Source of the DNA: Dryomyza anilis
Lineage: Eukaryota; Arthropoda; Insecta; Diptera; Dryomyzidae
Length of the DNA stretch: 64,000 nt
Assembly (NCBI GenBank): GCA_951804985.1
Contig: OX638132.1
Location: 102,290,026-102,354,025, forward strand
Reading direction: 5' to 3'
The notes under the pieces are model-generated. The model saw nothing but the letters and a program-made list of their open reading frames with translations. It was not told where the DNA came from and made no database searches. Position numbers and translations under genes: made by a program. Below are positions 40,648-53,450 of the stretch, one piece after another. Positions within the stretch are counted from its first letter, which is position 1. Each line of letters begins with the position of its first letter.

Positions 40648-43600
40648 ATGGCAAAGGTTAAAAAACGACCGTCGCCGCCAAGACTCGCGACCAAGAACTC
40701 TGTGACAAAAGTGAAAAAAAATCCAACATTGAAAACTGCAAGAGTCTGTATAACGAAAATTAAAAATGTTCCAGCAACAGAAAACGACGCATTGCAGAAA
40801 ACGCCTCAAGATTCATTAAAATCCGTGGGAGTTTCGCTTAAGAATGTAAAACATGTTTCGTTCACAACAAAAGAAAAACAACCAATGTCACCAAATACAT
40901 TGAGCGGTCCTAGCAACAAACTACGTAAATGCGTAGTAAACATAAGGCGCTGCACAAGCAAAGCAGCAAATCATACCGTCATAGTTCCGGCAGCAATAAT
41001 TTGTGATGTTGCTGCGTTGGATAAAAACACAAAACCAACAAACGAGGCGGCCAATGCTACAAAGAAGATCAAGTTAAATAACAAGAAAGACGAGAATAAT
41101 CTTCAACAGCACCAGCAGAATCATCCAGCTAAAGCTTCGAAATCAATTGTGCGATTGAGACGAACGCATTTACTGCACTCGTCGACGCCCATTAAAGATG
41201 CATCAGCTAAACCCGCAGCACGCCAACCTTTCCGGGAGTTGAACCTGCAACATGTCAACGAAACAGCGGCGCAGACGAATGAAAAAGTCGAAAAGTCAAT
41301 TATTATTACAAAGAAGATGCGTTTGGACTTGAAAAAGCTGAGCTTAAGCAAGTCTGTCAATCGACGCAAATCGCTGGACACAAATGACAATGAAATTTCA
41401 CGTTTTGAACCTACAAAGAACTCGACTTTGTATGGTTATGGTTTTACAAAAACCACAAGAGAAGACAATGAAATCGCTGTGCGATCAACAAAAGAGGTCA
41501 CCGAAAAAGTGGATGTCGTCGAGAAAACAAAGAATGCTAAAGCATGCGATGGAAATAAATCGAATAATTCAAGAAGTATATATATTATTTAATATAACTG
41601 TTTTTTTCGTTAAGATCTTTTAATTTTTGTTATTACACTATTTGCCATAATAAACAAAATATGTTTCTACTGCAATATTAAAAACTATTAAGGAAAGCTA
41701 AAATACATGGTCGGGTCTTATGGTGTCCTATCATACACTCTTAACTCGAACTTTTTTTGTTTCCAAAGCACCGTCGAGCATTTTTTTACTTCTATTATTA
41801 AACGCTAACCTCATAAATTACATATTTAAAAATGCTAGTTTAATGCAGATCATAAGAAGTTTTGAATGTCCAAGGGACATGGTAATTCCCTCGCGCTATA
41901 TAAATAAAAACACAAGTTTAATGCAGATCACAATCATGTTTGAGTTTTTAGGAGCAAAACGAACATTTTTCTAGAACAAAAATATATGTTGAACGATTTT
42001 TAGCAAATATCTTACTAAATTTAAACGAATCCTCGAATTTTCAATTTAGAATACATTTTTATAATTTGTCTAAATCTATTGGCAAATACCTTTTAGTTTG
42101 TTTTAATCTTTACTACGTTAAACAATAATGTTAATAATTAATCCCTTCTTAATGCCTTTTCTTAATAAAATTTCTCAATATATTTGATTTAACTTATTAC
42201 AGCTCAACATTCATCGGAAAATCTTGCTAATAAAACGGACGTAATCCAGCAATTATTACTAACTGACGACGAAGCATCATCAACACCACCTGCTGTGCAG
42301 TTGGCTGCCAATAAAACGCACAAGTTTTTTCATCGCAACTTGCCAGCCGCCCAAGATGTTGCTGCTGTTACCAAAAACGGTGATGAACACCAAACGCAGC
42401 AAAAATCAGAAAAACCTTTCGTTAAACCTACTAAAATACGAAAGCCCCGACAGAGTCTTAAGCGTAAATCCCGCAGAAGTAATGTTTATGATTTTCTATC
42501 ACAAACATCCGAATCAGACAGCGGTGCAGCGTACAAAGATCCAGCTGCGGACGTCATCAAAAAGCTCATCGCCGGCGGCAGAGTACGCTTGGTAACGCGT
42601 CAAAAAGGTACCGGAAAAATGGTGATTAAACGCAAGAAAAATGTGGCGCAAAATAAAAATAAAAAGGTATCTAATAAGCGAGCAAAGAAGAATGAAGCAG
42701 TAACAGCAACAACGACAACGCAAGCCAAAGAGCTGCAAAACAAAGATACTGAAGTCAATGCTGTGGCCAATGATGATATTCATGATGTTGATGCTGATAA
42801 CGATGTTGATGATGTTTTCGATGATTTTGATTACGCAGATGATGTTGAAGTTTTTGAGACGCCGCTCAATAATGATGACATTGTAACAGTAGCAAACAAA
42901 AGTAATGCGCATCATCACGTGTCCTTTTCGAGTGAAACCTTCAGCAATTTGGCACGTTCCGTGCTTATTTCGCAGTCGGGAAAAAATCTTAAATTGCAAA
43001 AAAGGGTAAGTTAAAAACTACAGAACACTTTGGAAATATCTAATGCGATAAAGTGGTATTTGGTATTTTATATTCTGAAAAACTCAAATAAGCAATTTTT
43101 TTGTATTCTAAATTATTCGCCATTTTCACGATCTAATCTGTCGCGATATAATCTGTTTTTGATGTTTCAGAATTAGATATTTCAATACAAATAAGATTCA
43201 TCCATTGAATTCAAAATTTTGAATTCAACCTTATAACGTTGTTCTATTGAATGAATACAAATTGATTAAAAAAACAACATTTTTCTTCAGCTCTCTGAAC
43301 AGCGCAAACTTTTGGATATTGCGCGTAAATTTGTTAGCACGCCAGTGAATAAAAATTCGCAACCACCTGCACTCGAAAAGTCCACAAACTTTTCACCGAT
43401 TAATGGCACAAAGACGGTACACCCTCAGCTGGGTTGCTCTTCGCCCTGGCGAGTAGACGAAGAGGCTCATTTACCAAATGTCTTCTACTTCAGTCGTAAC
43501 AGCGCGAATTTGCCATCGTTTTCTAGTGATTTCATACCATCGACACCGCGCAAAGAACGACCCAGCATTGCTAATGATACACTTAACGCGCCGTCAGCGA

Positions 43601-45705
43601 ATAATTCAAACGCCAATGTGTCTTTGCCAACAACAACAGCAGCAGCAGGCCTTCCTACAGATTCGCTTTCCTCATTTTCATCCAACGATTCAAATGCCGA
43701 AAATATGCCACCGCCGCCGCCACCTTTAACAGCAGCTGCACCTCATAAAGATATCGATGAAAATGAGGCTGCTTTAAATAAACGGCAACAAACAAATCCG
43801 CGACGTGCGCTTAGCTATCGCAGTCCCCTCAAAGCCATTAATATTTTAGAAGTTATAACCATTCCGCCGTGGAAATCACCCGCCAAGGCACAGAACGCAC
43901 AGCAAAAAGATGCTACTTCCCCGCCTAAAACATATGCTAAAGAAAGAAGAACCAGGAAATTAGCAAATGTCACCAATTTATTTGGCTTTGATGAATTTCT
44001 TGTTGATGACGATGCAAATGAGTCTGACTTGGAGGAAGTTGCAGTTATTGATGCCAATACAAATGCTGCTGTTTGCAATACTAGTTTGCGTGATAAACTG
44101 CACGATTTGATGCACTTGCGTCCCGCAAATTCTGAACTGCCTAAAGTATCAGCTAAACCAATACGGGCTGTGTTCGATACAGGCGCGGAGCTCAAGGATC
44201 AGCAACAATTGGACATTAGGACGATGTTGTGCTCAACAATGATTAATCCCTTGGCAGCTCGTCACAATAATGATGATCCTACGAAGGGTGCCGGCATTGG
44301 CGGTGGCATGCATGCAACGCAAAGCCTTATACTTGATGACGATGCCACAAACACGACGCAGGAATACTCACAACTTTTTAAAGATACAGAACCTGAGGTG
44401 ACACTGGATGATAAGGTATGTGTATTTAATTAAAGTGTGGTTCAAATATTACAAGCCTTATTAATTTAAACATTAGTTTTAAACTAAACATTATTCTTCA
44501 AAAATTTAAAAAAATCAGTTGGTCAATTTAGAGTCAACGCTTTTAAATACACGTCTCATAAATTTCTGTTTTCTTCGATGTATTTAAAAGTCATTTAAAT
44601 CGGACTCTTAACCTATTCGATTTCTAAAAATGTAATTTATGTAAAATTTTGCGTTTTCACAATTGTTCAAGCAGTTTAAATTTATGCTTGCATCACTTGT
44701 GGCTCTGTACAACGCTATAGCAACGAACTAACGCATGCGTAGGAACGAACCTTCGCCATGCTTAGTTGAGTCAACAGGGCCTCAAAGATAGCAGTTTGTC
44801 TTTGTTTGGTAGTATAAAGCTCATACAAAAAATAATATTACTTAATTTTAATTATTAAAATTCGTATGTTTAAATAAATCTGAAATTCAATGCTAAAATG
44901 GTCTTTAAAGGGTTAAGTGTTTAATGACATTTTTCGTGATCGTATTTTAATAAAATTTGTATACAAGAAAGACATCAAAACTTTGAGAACTTGTTTAATA
45001 TTTGTCGCTATATGTTATATATCGTGTTTCTAAACTAAATTCAAAGAAAAACAGCGACCTCTTAATTTTGTGCAATTGAGTATCACTTTATAGACGTTAA
45101 TTTTAGATGCAAACCAATTATGAAAGTAAAAATTAAATACACAAATTGTTGGTTGATCCGCATTAATGTAATTTATTGAATATTTGCGTTTTCACAATTG
45201 TTCAAGCAGTTTAAATTTATGCTTGCATCACTTGTGGCTTTGTACAACGCTATAGCAACGAACTAACGCCTACGTAGGAACCTTCGTCATGCTTAGTTGA
45301 GTCAACAGGGCCTCAAAGATAGCAGTCTGTCTTTGCTTGGTAGTATAAAGCTCATACAAAAAATAATATTACTTAATTTTAATTATTAAAATATTACATT
45401 TGAATAATAAGTACTAATGATTTTCGATGATTTTCTCCCCCTTGCAGAATCCTCATCGCACCTATGTGCGTCCTTACAAACGCAAACGCAAGTTGCGCCA
45501 TAATTTTGTCATGTTTATGGACAGCGATGAGTCTGGCGAAGAGTCGCATGACGAACATGATGCAAGCAGTGAGACTGAAGTTGTCGCACCTAAAAAGAAG
45601 CGAAACAAGAAATGCGCTAAACCTAGTGTGGAAATGAATTCATTTGTACAGGAGTTTAATGAAATGGTCAAAGAGGTGGAACAGTATGAGCTTGTTGTGG
45701 AGTAG
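40648..45705 (+). CDS. dmt: Dalmatian, sororin-like sister-chromatid cohesion protector
   Basis: Chromosomal protein that stabilises cohesin and protects centromeric cohesion in flies. Four coding exons: 40648-41575, 42203-43005, 43291-44415 and 45448-45705, giving 1037 aa; each joint keeps frame. The sequence is mostly disordered and basic. Features seen: a repeated KxxRxCxxxIKNVP/KLRKCVVxIRR motif in exon 1, an acidic His/Asp stretch in exon 2 (about DDIHDVDADNDVDD), a Pro-rich run (PPPPPPL) in exon 3, and FGFDEFL at 808-814. The FGF triplet is the Pds5/cohesin-binding motif of sororin. The extreme C-terminus FVQEFNEMVKEVEQYELVVE (1018-1037) resembles the conserved sororin tail ending AEQFDLLVE. 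The fly protein is known to combine sororin- and shugoshin-like roles; only the sororin-like parts are recognisable by eye. AATAAA at 45775. It carries a partial upstream duplicate at 37180. Confidence 0.88.
44649..45392. repeat. ~210-bp direct duplication inside dalmatian intron 3
   Basis: 44649-44860 and 45184-45392 match almost throughout (TTGCGTTTTCACAATTG ... AATTTTAATTATTAAAAT), including TCAACAGGGCCTCAAAG and CTATAGCAACGAACTAACGC. The second copy lacks a few bases in the GTAGGAACGAACC part. The 320 bp between them is unrelated. Confidence 0.92.
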
Positions 45706-47213
45706 TATTATTATTAGTTTGGCGTAGTATAAGATCAATGAATATCGTATAATTCATCAAATCATTTTTAAGAAAATAAATCAAAAAATTAAAATTTAAT
45801 CTTTTTTTTCAGTTAATTGTGCATTTCATATATCTGTAGAATTATAATTAATATTATTTGCTAACGTTTTTAAAAATGAAATATATATATTTTTTTGGTT
45901 ACTTTAATTTGTAATATTTTGTATTATTTATTTTTTTCCGAATATTTTTTTATTATTTAGTTATTTACGTGTAAACAATTTACGTGTACCTCGAATAAAC
46001 ATATTTTATATGCAAATTATACTATTTAATAAACAAAAATGTATTGAAGAAGTCAATATTTAATAAATGGCTTGGTTGGAGAGTATTTTACTGACATTTG
46101 TTTTATTTTTTTTTATAGTTTTTGTTTTACTGTTTGACGATATTTTTTTTATCTAAATGCAAGTAGGAAAATTTCAATAGTTGATGTAATGTAATGATAA
46201 TTAGCGTATTCACAGTCATCGTATTTTTGTATGAATTCGTACCATGAAGTATATATACGATACAATAACACAGAAACATCAATTTGTTGTTGCATCCCTT
46301 ATAAAAGTGAAATACCAAAAGGTGGTCTATGACCACAAGTGTTGTATTTGAGAGTAGCCCTGAGGCATGTTTTTGGTGTCGTAATTGTGAAATGAAGAAA
46401 AATTGTGAAATTGAAGACAAATAGTGCACATAAAATGGTTTTACTTTGCAAAGCGAGGAATATTTATGATAATTTTGAAAATATTAAAATTTTGTAAGAA
46501 TCAGCTGCATTTATTTGACGAAATATTTTAACAAGCAGAAAAGCATTGCTCACAGTTAAATTGCCTTACGGTCGTATTCGTACAATGTCGTACCAATACC
46601 ATGAAACTGTGAATACGCTAAATGTATATTTTAGTTCGTCTAATCCGATATAAGCCCATATATAAGTTAAACCTCCACGCGAATAAAAATGCTTGGGTCC
46701 ACCCCTCAAAATTAATCTTGGTGTATTTAATGATAATTCTTAAAATTATAACTCAACTAATATATTTTCATATATATGTTGCAGAACAGTTGATATAATA
46801 TTGCCGCAGGGAAGTAATAAGGTGTTAGCTTCAATTTTAGATCTCTTTGCATATGAAATGTATAGGACATATGAAATGATATAACGGCATATTCTCTTTT
46901 TTTACACAAGATAGCATAATATAACGAATAATTTTGCATCATTTACTCAAAAATCGGCCACTATTGAAGTAAATGAACGATTTACACTTTTGATTTTTGG
47001 GAGTTGTGTAAAACGAAATTAAGTGGAATTTTTAAACCAAATTTTATATCTTGCACTGGAAAATGTGTTGGCAACCATGCCAATGTTGATTGATGGCATT
47101 TCTTTGTTATCAAATAAAATAACGAAAAGCAAAGTTTTTAGTTAGTTTAAGTAATTCCGCCCAGTTTTAAAGTGTTTTTAAATTTATATTTAAAAAAATA
47201 TTAAGAAGCAAGT
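45706..47213. other. Spacer between dalmatian and Vac14
   Basis: 1.5 kb of AT-rich sequence with the dalmatian 3' UTR (AATAAA at 45775) and, at its end, the Vac14 5' UTR. Near 46200-46260 and 46570-46620 a short related pair occurs inverted (TTAGCGTATTCACAGT / ACTGTGAATACGCTAA), bounding about 430 bp. It could be a small TIR element. No gene seen. Confidence 0.55.
46200..46622. mobile_element. Possible small TIR element (TAGCGTATTCACAGT ends)
   Basis: TTAGCGTATTCACAGT at about 46201-46216 is exactly complementary to ACTGTGAATACGCTAA at about 46606-46621; adjacent CATGAAG/ACCATGAAAC and GTATTCGTAC blocks extend the mirror loosely. About 420 bp, AT-rich, no coding capacity. Confidence 0.55.
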
Positions 47214-49962
47214 ATGGAGTCACCTTACGCACCGCTAAGTGAGTCCTGTGCCAAAGCGCTGGGCGACAAAGTTTATGAAAAACGTAAATTGGCTTCACAG
47301 GAAATCGAAAAGTGAGTAATTAAGTTAATCATTGTTGCGATTAAGTGACTAAATCTCTTATTTCATGTAGAATGGTCACAGAATTTAACATAAAAAACAA
47401 TTCTGCACAAATACGAAAACTTATCGAGGTGCTGAGCAATGACTTTGCCACTTCGCGTGACCCAAATCGACGCAAAGGTGGACTTATCGGATTAGCGGCG
47501 ACCAGTCTGGGACTGGGCAAGGTAACGACGACAGTGGGCACAATACGTCAAGAAGTTAATATTAAATTTTGTCATCTTTGTAGGACTCTGCTAAATTTGT
47601 CAATGAACTGGTATCACCTATACTGAACTGTTTGAATGATCAAGATTTACGTGTGCGCTACTTTGCTTGTGAGTCACTGTACAATGTGGCAAAGGTGGCG
47701 CGGGCCGCCATTATTCCATTTTTCCCAGATCTCTTTGCTGCGTTGTCACGTCTAGTGGCCGATTCCGATCAATCGGTTAAAGATGGTAGCGAACTGCTGG
47801 ATAGACTGCTCAAAGTATGCAAAAACATTTTTAATTTACTGTATTTAATAACAAGCAAAATTACTCGTTTTAGGATATTGTGACAGAATCATCGCAAACA
47901 TTTAATCTGGAGGCATTTGTACCGTTGCTAAAGGAACGTCTGTATGTAAGAAACTCGTTTGCGCGTCAGTATGTCATCTCGTGGATATCCATACTGAATG
48001 CGGTGCCCGAGATAAATATGGTCAACTATCTGACGGACATCTTAGATGGGCTCTTTACAATGCTCGACGACAATACCATGGAGATACAACGCATGTGTGA
48101 GACGACAATCGGTCAGTTTCTGAAGTCGATACGCAACGATTCGACCGCCGTGAAAATGGAAGACACTATTAACATCCTTATAACGCATGCCCAATCACCA
48201 AATGAACTGATTAAGGTATGCATTAAAGTGTATGGCATATTTATGATAAGTCTTATTTTTTTTTAGTCGATCGCCATTACTTGGATTCGTGAATTTGTGC
48301 AAATTTTCGGTCCAAATGTGTTGCCATTTGCTAGCGGAATTTTTACAGCGATACTGCCATGTTTGGAGTACAATGTCGAGTCGAAAAAAAGTATAGAATG
48401 GTAGCAAATTTAAAAAGCATTTATTATTTTGCACTTTCTTCGTACTTTTACATAGATATCAAGGAGTGCGCTTTGTCGGTGAACAAATCAATGATTGAAT
48501 TGATCTCATCGAAAGAGCATAAGTCGCAAAATATACGAAAGATAGATTTGCGCTCGGTTATGGATGTTTTGTGTCAATATCTAACGCATAATTCGGTTCA
48601 TACCAAGGTGGCTGTGCTCAAGTGGATACTTGATCTATTTACACATATTCCAGATGAGGTATGGATTTTCGTAGAGGTTATGATAACACAGAAAATTGTT
48701 TTATATTGAATATTATAGATGTCACTGCACGAGCACAGTTTGTTTCCCATATTGTTGAGTATTCTTGGCGACAATTCGGACGAAGTTGTGCTGCAGTGTT
48801 TGTCCGTGCTGGCGGTAATCGTAAACTCAACACACTCGAAAGGTAGGGGAAATTGAAAAAAAAAATATTTGAGATTGGTTTATTTTTAATAACGGTTAAG
48901 ATTTTTAATATAACGGTTTAGAAATGTTTTTGAAAAAGTCATAGATTATTTAAATGTGTTACGATTTTTCATTCCAATTATTTCTTTATCCCTCACAGAT
49001 GGTGATGACTTCAATCGCACACACTATCGTAAATTCCTACTCAGTTTGCAGAACTTATTCAGCGAAGAGAAGCAATTTCTAGAAAATCGTGCTAGTCTTA
49101 TAATACGCAAACTCTGCGTGCTACTAAACGCCGAGTATATTTTTCGCACATTTGCCGAGATAATCAACGAGGAAGTAGTGAATCTAAAGTTTGCGTCCAC
49201 CATGATACGTCTGCTCAACATGATTCTTTTGACCTCATCGGAATTATTTGAACTGCGTAATACATTGCGTGACATAACCAATGAAAGGTCGGCCGATCTC
49301 TTTAGTTGTCTCTACAAGAGCTGGGTGCATTGTCCAGTCTCGACGTTGTCGCTGTGTTTGCTTTCGCAATGTTATCAACATGTCTCCGATTTGGTTGTGC
49401 TCTTGTAAGCCATGCTCTTTTATTTTGTGTTTTGATTTTAAATTTTTTTATACATTTCCGTAGTGCTGATGTTGAAATAACGCTGGAATTGCTCACCGAA
49501 TTGGATAAACTTGTGCAGCTAATAGAATCGCCTATATTTGCGCGTAAGTTACTTAATTACATATTTAAATAATTATTTACATATGCTCTGCTACTATTTA
49601 GCAATGCGTCTAACACTTGTCTCCAAAACGAATCATTGCGCCGACGCGCAGCATCTGGCACATGCACTCTTTGGTATTTTGATGTTGCTGCCACAGACGG
49701 AAGCATTCACGATGCTCAAAAATCGTCTGCAATGCGTGCCAAACTACTGGGGCCAATTGGCAATGTATGTTATGTTACAAATTTCTTTAAAAAAAGTATT
49801 AAATAATCTTTTTTTTTAAGTGATAACAAACAATCATTGCAGTGCAAAAGTCACATCGATTTTAGCCAATTGTTAATACATTTTAAGAAAACACAAAAAC
49901 AGCATCGTGAGCAACGTATATTGCAACGTAAGCGTAGCACAATAGTGCCTGAAACTATTTAA
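47214..49962 (+). CDS. Vac14: Vac14, scaffold of the PIKfyve lipid-kinase complex
   Basis: Endosomal scaffold that holds the PIKfyve (Fab1) kinase and the Fig4 phosphatase together and so controls PI(3,5)P2. Eleven coding exons: 47214-47311, 47371-47521, 47584-47814, 47874-48215, 48267-48390, 48456-48658, 48719-48842, 48999-49404, 49464-49543, 49602-49764 and 49821-49962; 687 aa with all phases consistent. The N-terminus PLSESCAKALGDKVYEKRKLA and RRKGGLIGLAA are typical of the family, followed by HEAT-type helical repeats (RVRYFACESLYNVAKVAR; DSDQSVKDGSELLDRLLKDIV; ARQYVISWI; HTKVAVLKWI). The C-terminal part has LIESPIFA, ALFGILMLLPQ and RLQCVPNYW, which match Vac14 closely, and ends in a basic helix IDFSQLLIHFKKTQ. 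Human VAC14 is 782 aa. The exon 9/10 joint gives a Pro codon where relatives have other residues, so that border is slightly less sure. AATAAA at 50145. Confidence 0.95.
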
Positions 49963-50425
49963 TTTAATAATTTTATTTGTTGAAAAATCTATTTATGCTG
50001 TTAAAGCTGTGAAGAGCTGTTAAAAATTTCTTCGTTTTGCATAATATCCCCATTGCAATGATGGAAAATGTATTATATAAAAAGCAAATTATTGTGAACA
50101 ATTGCATTTTATGCGTTTTTTATATTTTTAAAAAATATAGCTATAATAAAAAAAAAAATAATAACCTTTTTTAAATACAATTTTTAAATTTTACAATTTT
50201 TCATGAAACGAATCAAGGAATCCACGCTTAAATATTTCCACACCAAAGCGGACCACACTGTATATATACAAAAAGGGTGTTTGGTATGTTCATCTTTGGT
50301 ATTTTCAAATGTATTTCAAAGGTCAAAAAATTAAAAAAATGACACATTAAGCGGGAATGAGAGCTTCATATTCCACCATCCGTTTGAAATCACCACCATA
50401 CATTTTGAAATTTTGACGGAAACCG

Positions 50426-50613
50426 GACAATTCATCGTATGCACAATTCATCGTATGAACAATTCATCTTATTACAATTCATCGTATACAAAACTCATCG
50501 TATGCACAATTAATCGTATGTAAAATTCATCGTATACACAATTCTTCGTATGCAGAATTCATCGTATGCTCAATTCATCGTATGCACAATTCATCGTATG
50601 AACAATTCATCTA
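50426..50613. repeat. Minisatellite, ~16-bp unit (CACAATTCATCGTATG)
   Basis: About eleven head-to-tail units of 15-17 bp with point changes (ACAATTCATCGTATGC, AAAACTCATCGTATGC, ACAATTAATCGTATGT). No spacers between the units. Confidence 0.92.
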
Positions 50614-51104
50614 ACGAAAGGAAATTTATATACCTTTTGTATTTGTTTAAAAAAAAAACATTTTTTTTTCCAAAAACCGAGCGATTTTTTTTGGAAAAAT
50701 ATTCGCCTGTGGCTCTCTCTTGTTAACACTTCTTTTATGAATGTAATATATCAACGGTCGATAGCAGCATCCAGACGGTGCTTCAAGTTGTACAACTTGG
50801 TTGGGTTTTACGGAAATCGTACTGTGTAGATGCTACGAATGACTCGTTTGACGACACGTTGGATGAAGTCAAAATTGTTTGACATTTTCGCTGGTCTGTC
50901 AAGAAGGTTGTATCGTATGGACTTAAACCCAACCAACTTAGTCTTTTTTTTTAATCGAGCGCAGTTTTCGACGCGTGCACATCACAGGTAGAAAAATATC
51001 AAACATCAAATGGTGAGATTTTTGTGTGTATTGTACCAATGCATGATCGTGGTCAACCTGCACTGCTTGAATGCTCCGAAATAATGAAGTCAATCAAGCA
51101 GTTT

Positions 51105-51170
51105 GTACCGTGTGGACCGTCTGTACCGTGTGGACATGGTTGTACGACATGTAGTACCGTACCGTGTGGA
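51105..51170. repeat. Short repeats of ACCGTGTGGA
   Basis: TACCGTGTGGA occurs three times, with a truncated GGACCGTCTG between, within about 65 bp, next to GTACGACATGTAGTACCG. Too short to classify. Confidence 0.5.
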
Positions 51171-53071
51171 TGCCGCTCTACAATAGAATCGAATAAAGAA
51201 AAAGTCAAGATGACAACAACTTTTATATTGTGTTATTTCATTGCAAGTTGTTTCGAAAAGCGAAACTAGTTAATTTCGCAATTTTCGTAAACAAGAAAAA
51301 GTTTAGTGTTTATTGGGTTTTTGTGATTGCTATCTATTGGGTTTTTCATGAAATTGGGAATCAAAATTAACAAATTATATCAAATTGCATAGTGGAAAAT
51401 AACAAAAATATATTGGTAGCGTCTCGCATAGTTACAACCATTACAGTTACATAGAGAAGACAATCTGAGAATCGTTGGCGCCTGGCGAATGGATTGGCTC
51501 ACGTAATAATAACACCAAATTACTTAATATCGGAGAAACAATTAACGCGTTTGTTAACATTTCAACAGCATAAAAGTAATTCTCGAAGTAGCGCCTAATT
51601 GGTGAGTAACAAACAAATTTTGTATTCAAGGGAAATAAATGACAATCGATGCATGGTTGCTATAGTTATGCATGAAAAATTGCGCCATTGAAGAACATGA
51701 ATAACAAAAAATATATGCAAAAAAAAAAATAAAGATCTAAACATTTCATTTACCATATAGTACCATATACTATACTTGCGCTAGATTTGTTTGTAAATAT
51801 AATGACACGAATCATTTTCGTCGTAGTAGTGTTGTTGCCAAAAACGAAAGACATTCGCATTGTTTTTCTTATTATTTCGTGCCTCACAAAAAGCCAAACA
51901 ATATTTGGCCAAAAGATAAATATCTTGATACATACATTACCTATAAATATGTATAACCATATGTTCCGACAAAGCAAATCAAAATAAACAATACGAATAC
52001 TTGATAAAAGCCAAATTAATATACGCTATCAAAGTTTCATTAGACACGTCCGCATTCCGAGGTACTATATTTTTAATAGATTATTTGAGTTTCATCATAA
52101 ATATGTCGGTGATTGTAGTCTATAAAATGTTCTTATTTAAACAAATCGTTGCAAATATGTTTAATTTGGAGCAATACACGAATTTTGGTTAAAGTTTACT
52201 CTATCGAAATAAGCGGACAGTGACGATAAATTTTTGGATGCTGGCCCCTTAAAATTTACCTGGTTTGTGGGCCTCTAATTTGAGAGACCAAAGATATATA
52301 TTTATTTTTAATAAAAACTAATGAAATCATCATACATATTTCAAAATATATCTATCAACCCGAGACAAAATTTCTGGCATTTTCAAGAATATTTTGCGAC
52401 TTATTTCTGCAAACACGCAAATAAATGAAAGTTTGTTGGAAGTGTATGACGGATTATCAAATTTTATGAAATTATAGTCCTGGCATATTTTGTAAACGGA
52501 CAGAAAGCCGACAGCTTTTGATACAAACTCCGTATTTTTCAGTTTGAAATATGTCGAAAAAAATGTTTCTAAACTATTTTGACCTTGCCAACATATTTTC
52601 TGGGGAATCTCTAATGTCAAAAAATTTTCATAGTCAATATAAAATAAAAGAAAGTAGAACATTTTAAAATCAAATGTGTTCGTACAATGTTTTAACACAT
52701 ACTGAAACACGCAAGTATTTTTGATATAAATTTTAATACGAATTTCAATATAAATTTAATATTTTATACATATTGTATTTTATAAATATTTTTTTTATTT
52801 TATAGAAGATAAAAACTTTTCCTTTTTTTGGTAAAAGAGTCAACAAAAAATCTATACATTTTTATTGCTTTAAACATGGAATTGACTCTTATACTTTAGC
52901 CCTTCAGTTCTAGATATTGAAATTTTGTTAAGTTTAGTTAGAGTTTTTCAACGCGGAAGAAGTTATTCGTGCAGAAATTATTCTAGATTTAAATGCTTAA
53001 TATTTTATTTCAGTTCATAATTTTTGATTTCAATAATTAATGAAAAAATATATATCAATTTTTAAATGATT

Positions 53072-53450
53072 CCCAGTAGTAAATTTAAGGTGTAAGAAGC
53101 TATGCTAGCACTGATTCTCAAGCAGGTAGAATAGATATACTTCCCGACTAAATGATTTTCTTTCTTCTTTTTTTTATATGAAATGAACATTTTTGTTTCT
53201 CTGAGAACGGCTTTTAGAAAGTCTCACAAAATAGTTTGACTCCTTACTGTTAGCATCCCAGTAGTAAATTTCAGAAGTAAGAAGTTATGCTAGCACTGAT
53301 TGTCAAGCAGGTGGAATCCCTTGCCGACTAAATGATTTCCTTTCTTCTTTTTATATGAAATGAACATTTTTGCAGGACTTCCCTATTCCTTTCTGAAGGA
53401 ACGGCTCTCAGAAGGTCTCACAAAATAGTTTGACTCATTACAGTTAGCAT
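53072..53450. repeat. Diverged ~185-bp tandem duplication
   Basis: 53072-53256 and 53257-53450 both start CCCAGTAGTAAATTT, contain ATGCTAGCACTGATT and CAAGCAGGT, TATATGAAATGAACATTTTTG, then TCTCACAAAATAGTTTGACTC and end GTTAGCAT. The second copy has about 20 bp extra (CAGGACTTCCCTATTCC). Confidence 0.9.

Noticed and set aside
50426..50613. Array of short repeats resembling a CRISPR at first glance
   Set aside because: Units are head to tail without spacers, and this is a eukaryotic genome; it is a minisatellite.
51024..51269. 81-aa Cys-rich ORF (VPCGHGCTTCSTVPCG)
   Set aside because: The Cys-rich part comes from the repeated ACCGTGTGGA motif; no signal peptide or family match, so not called a gene.
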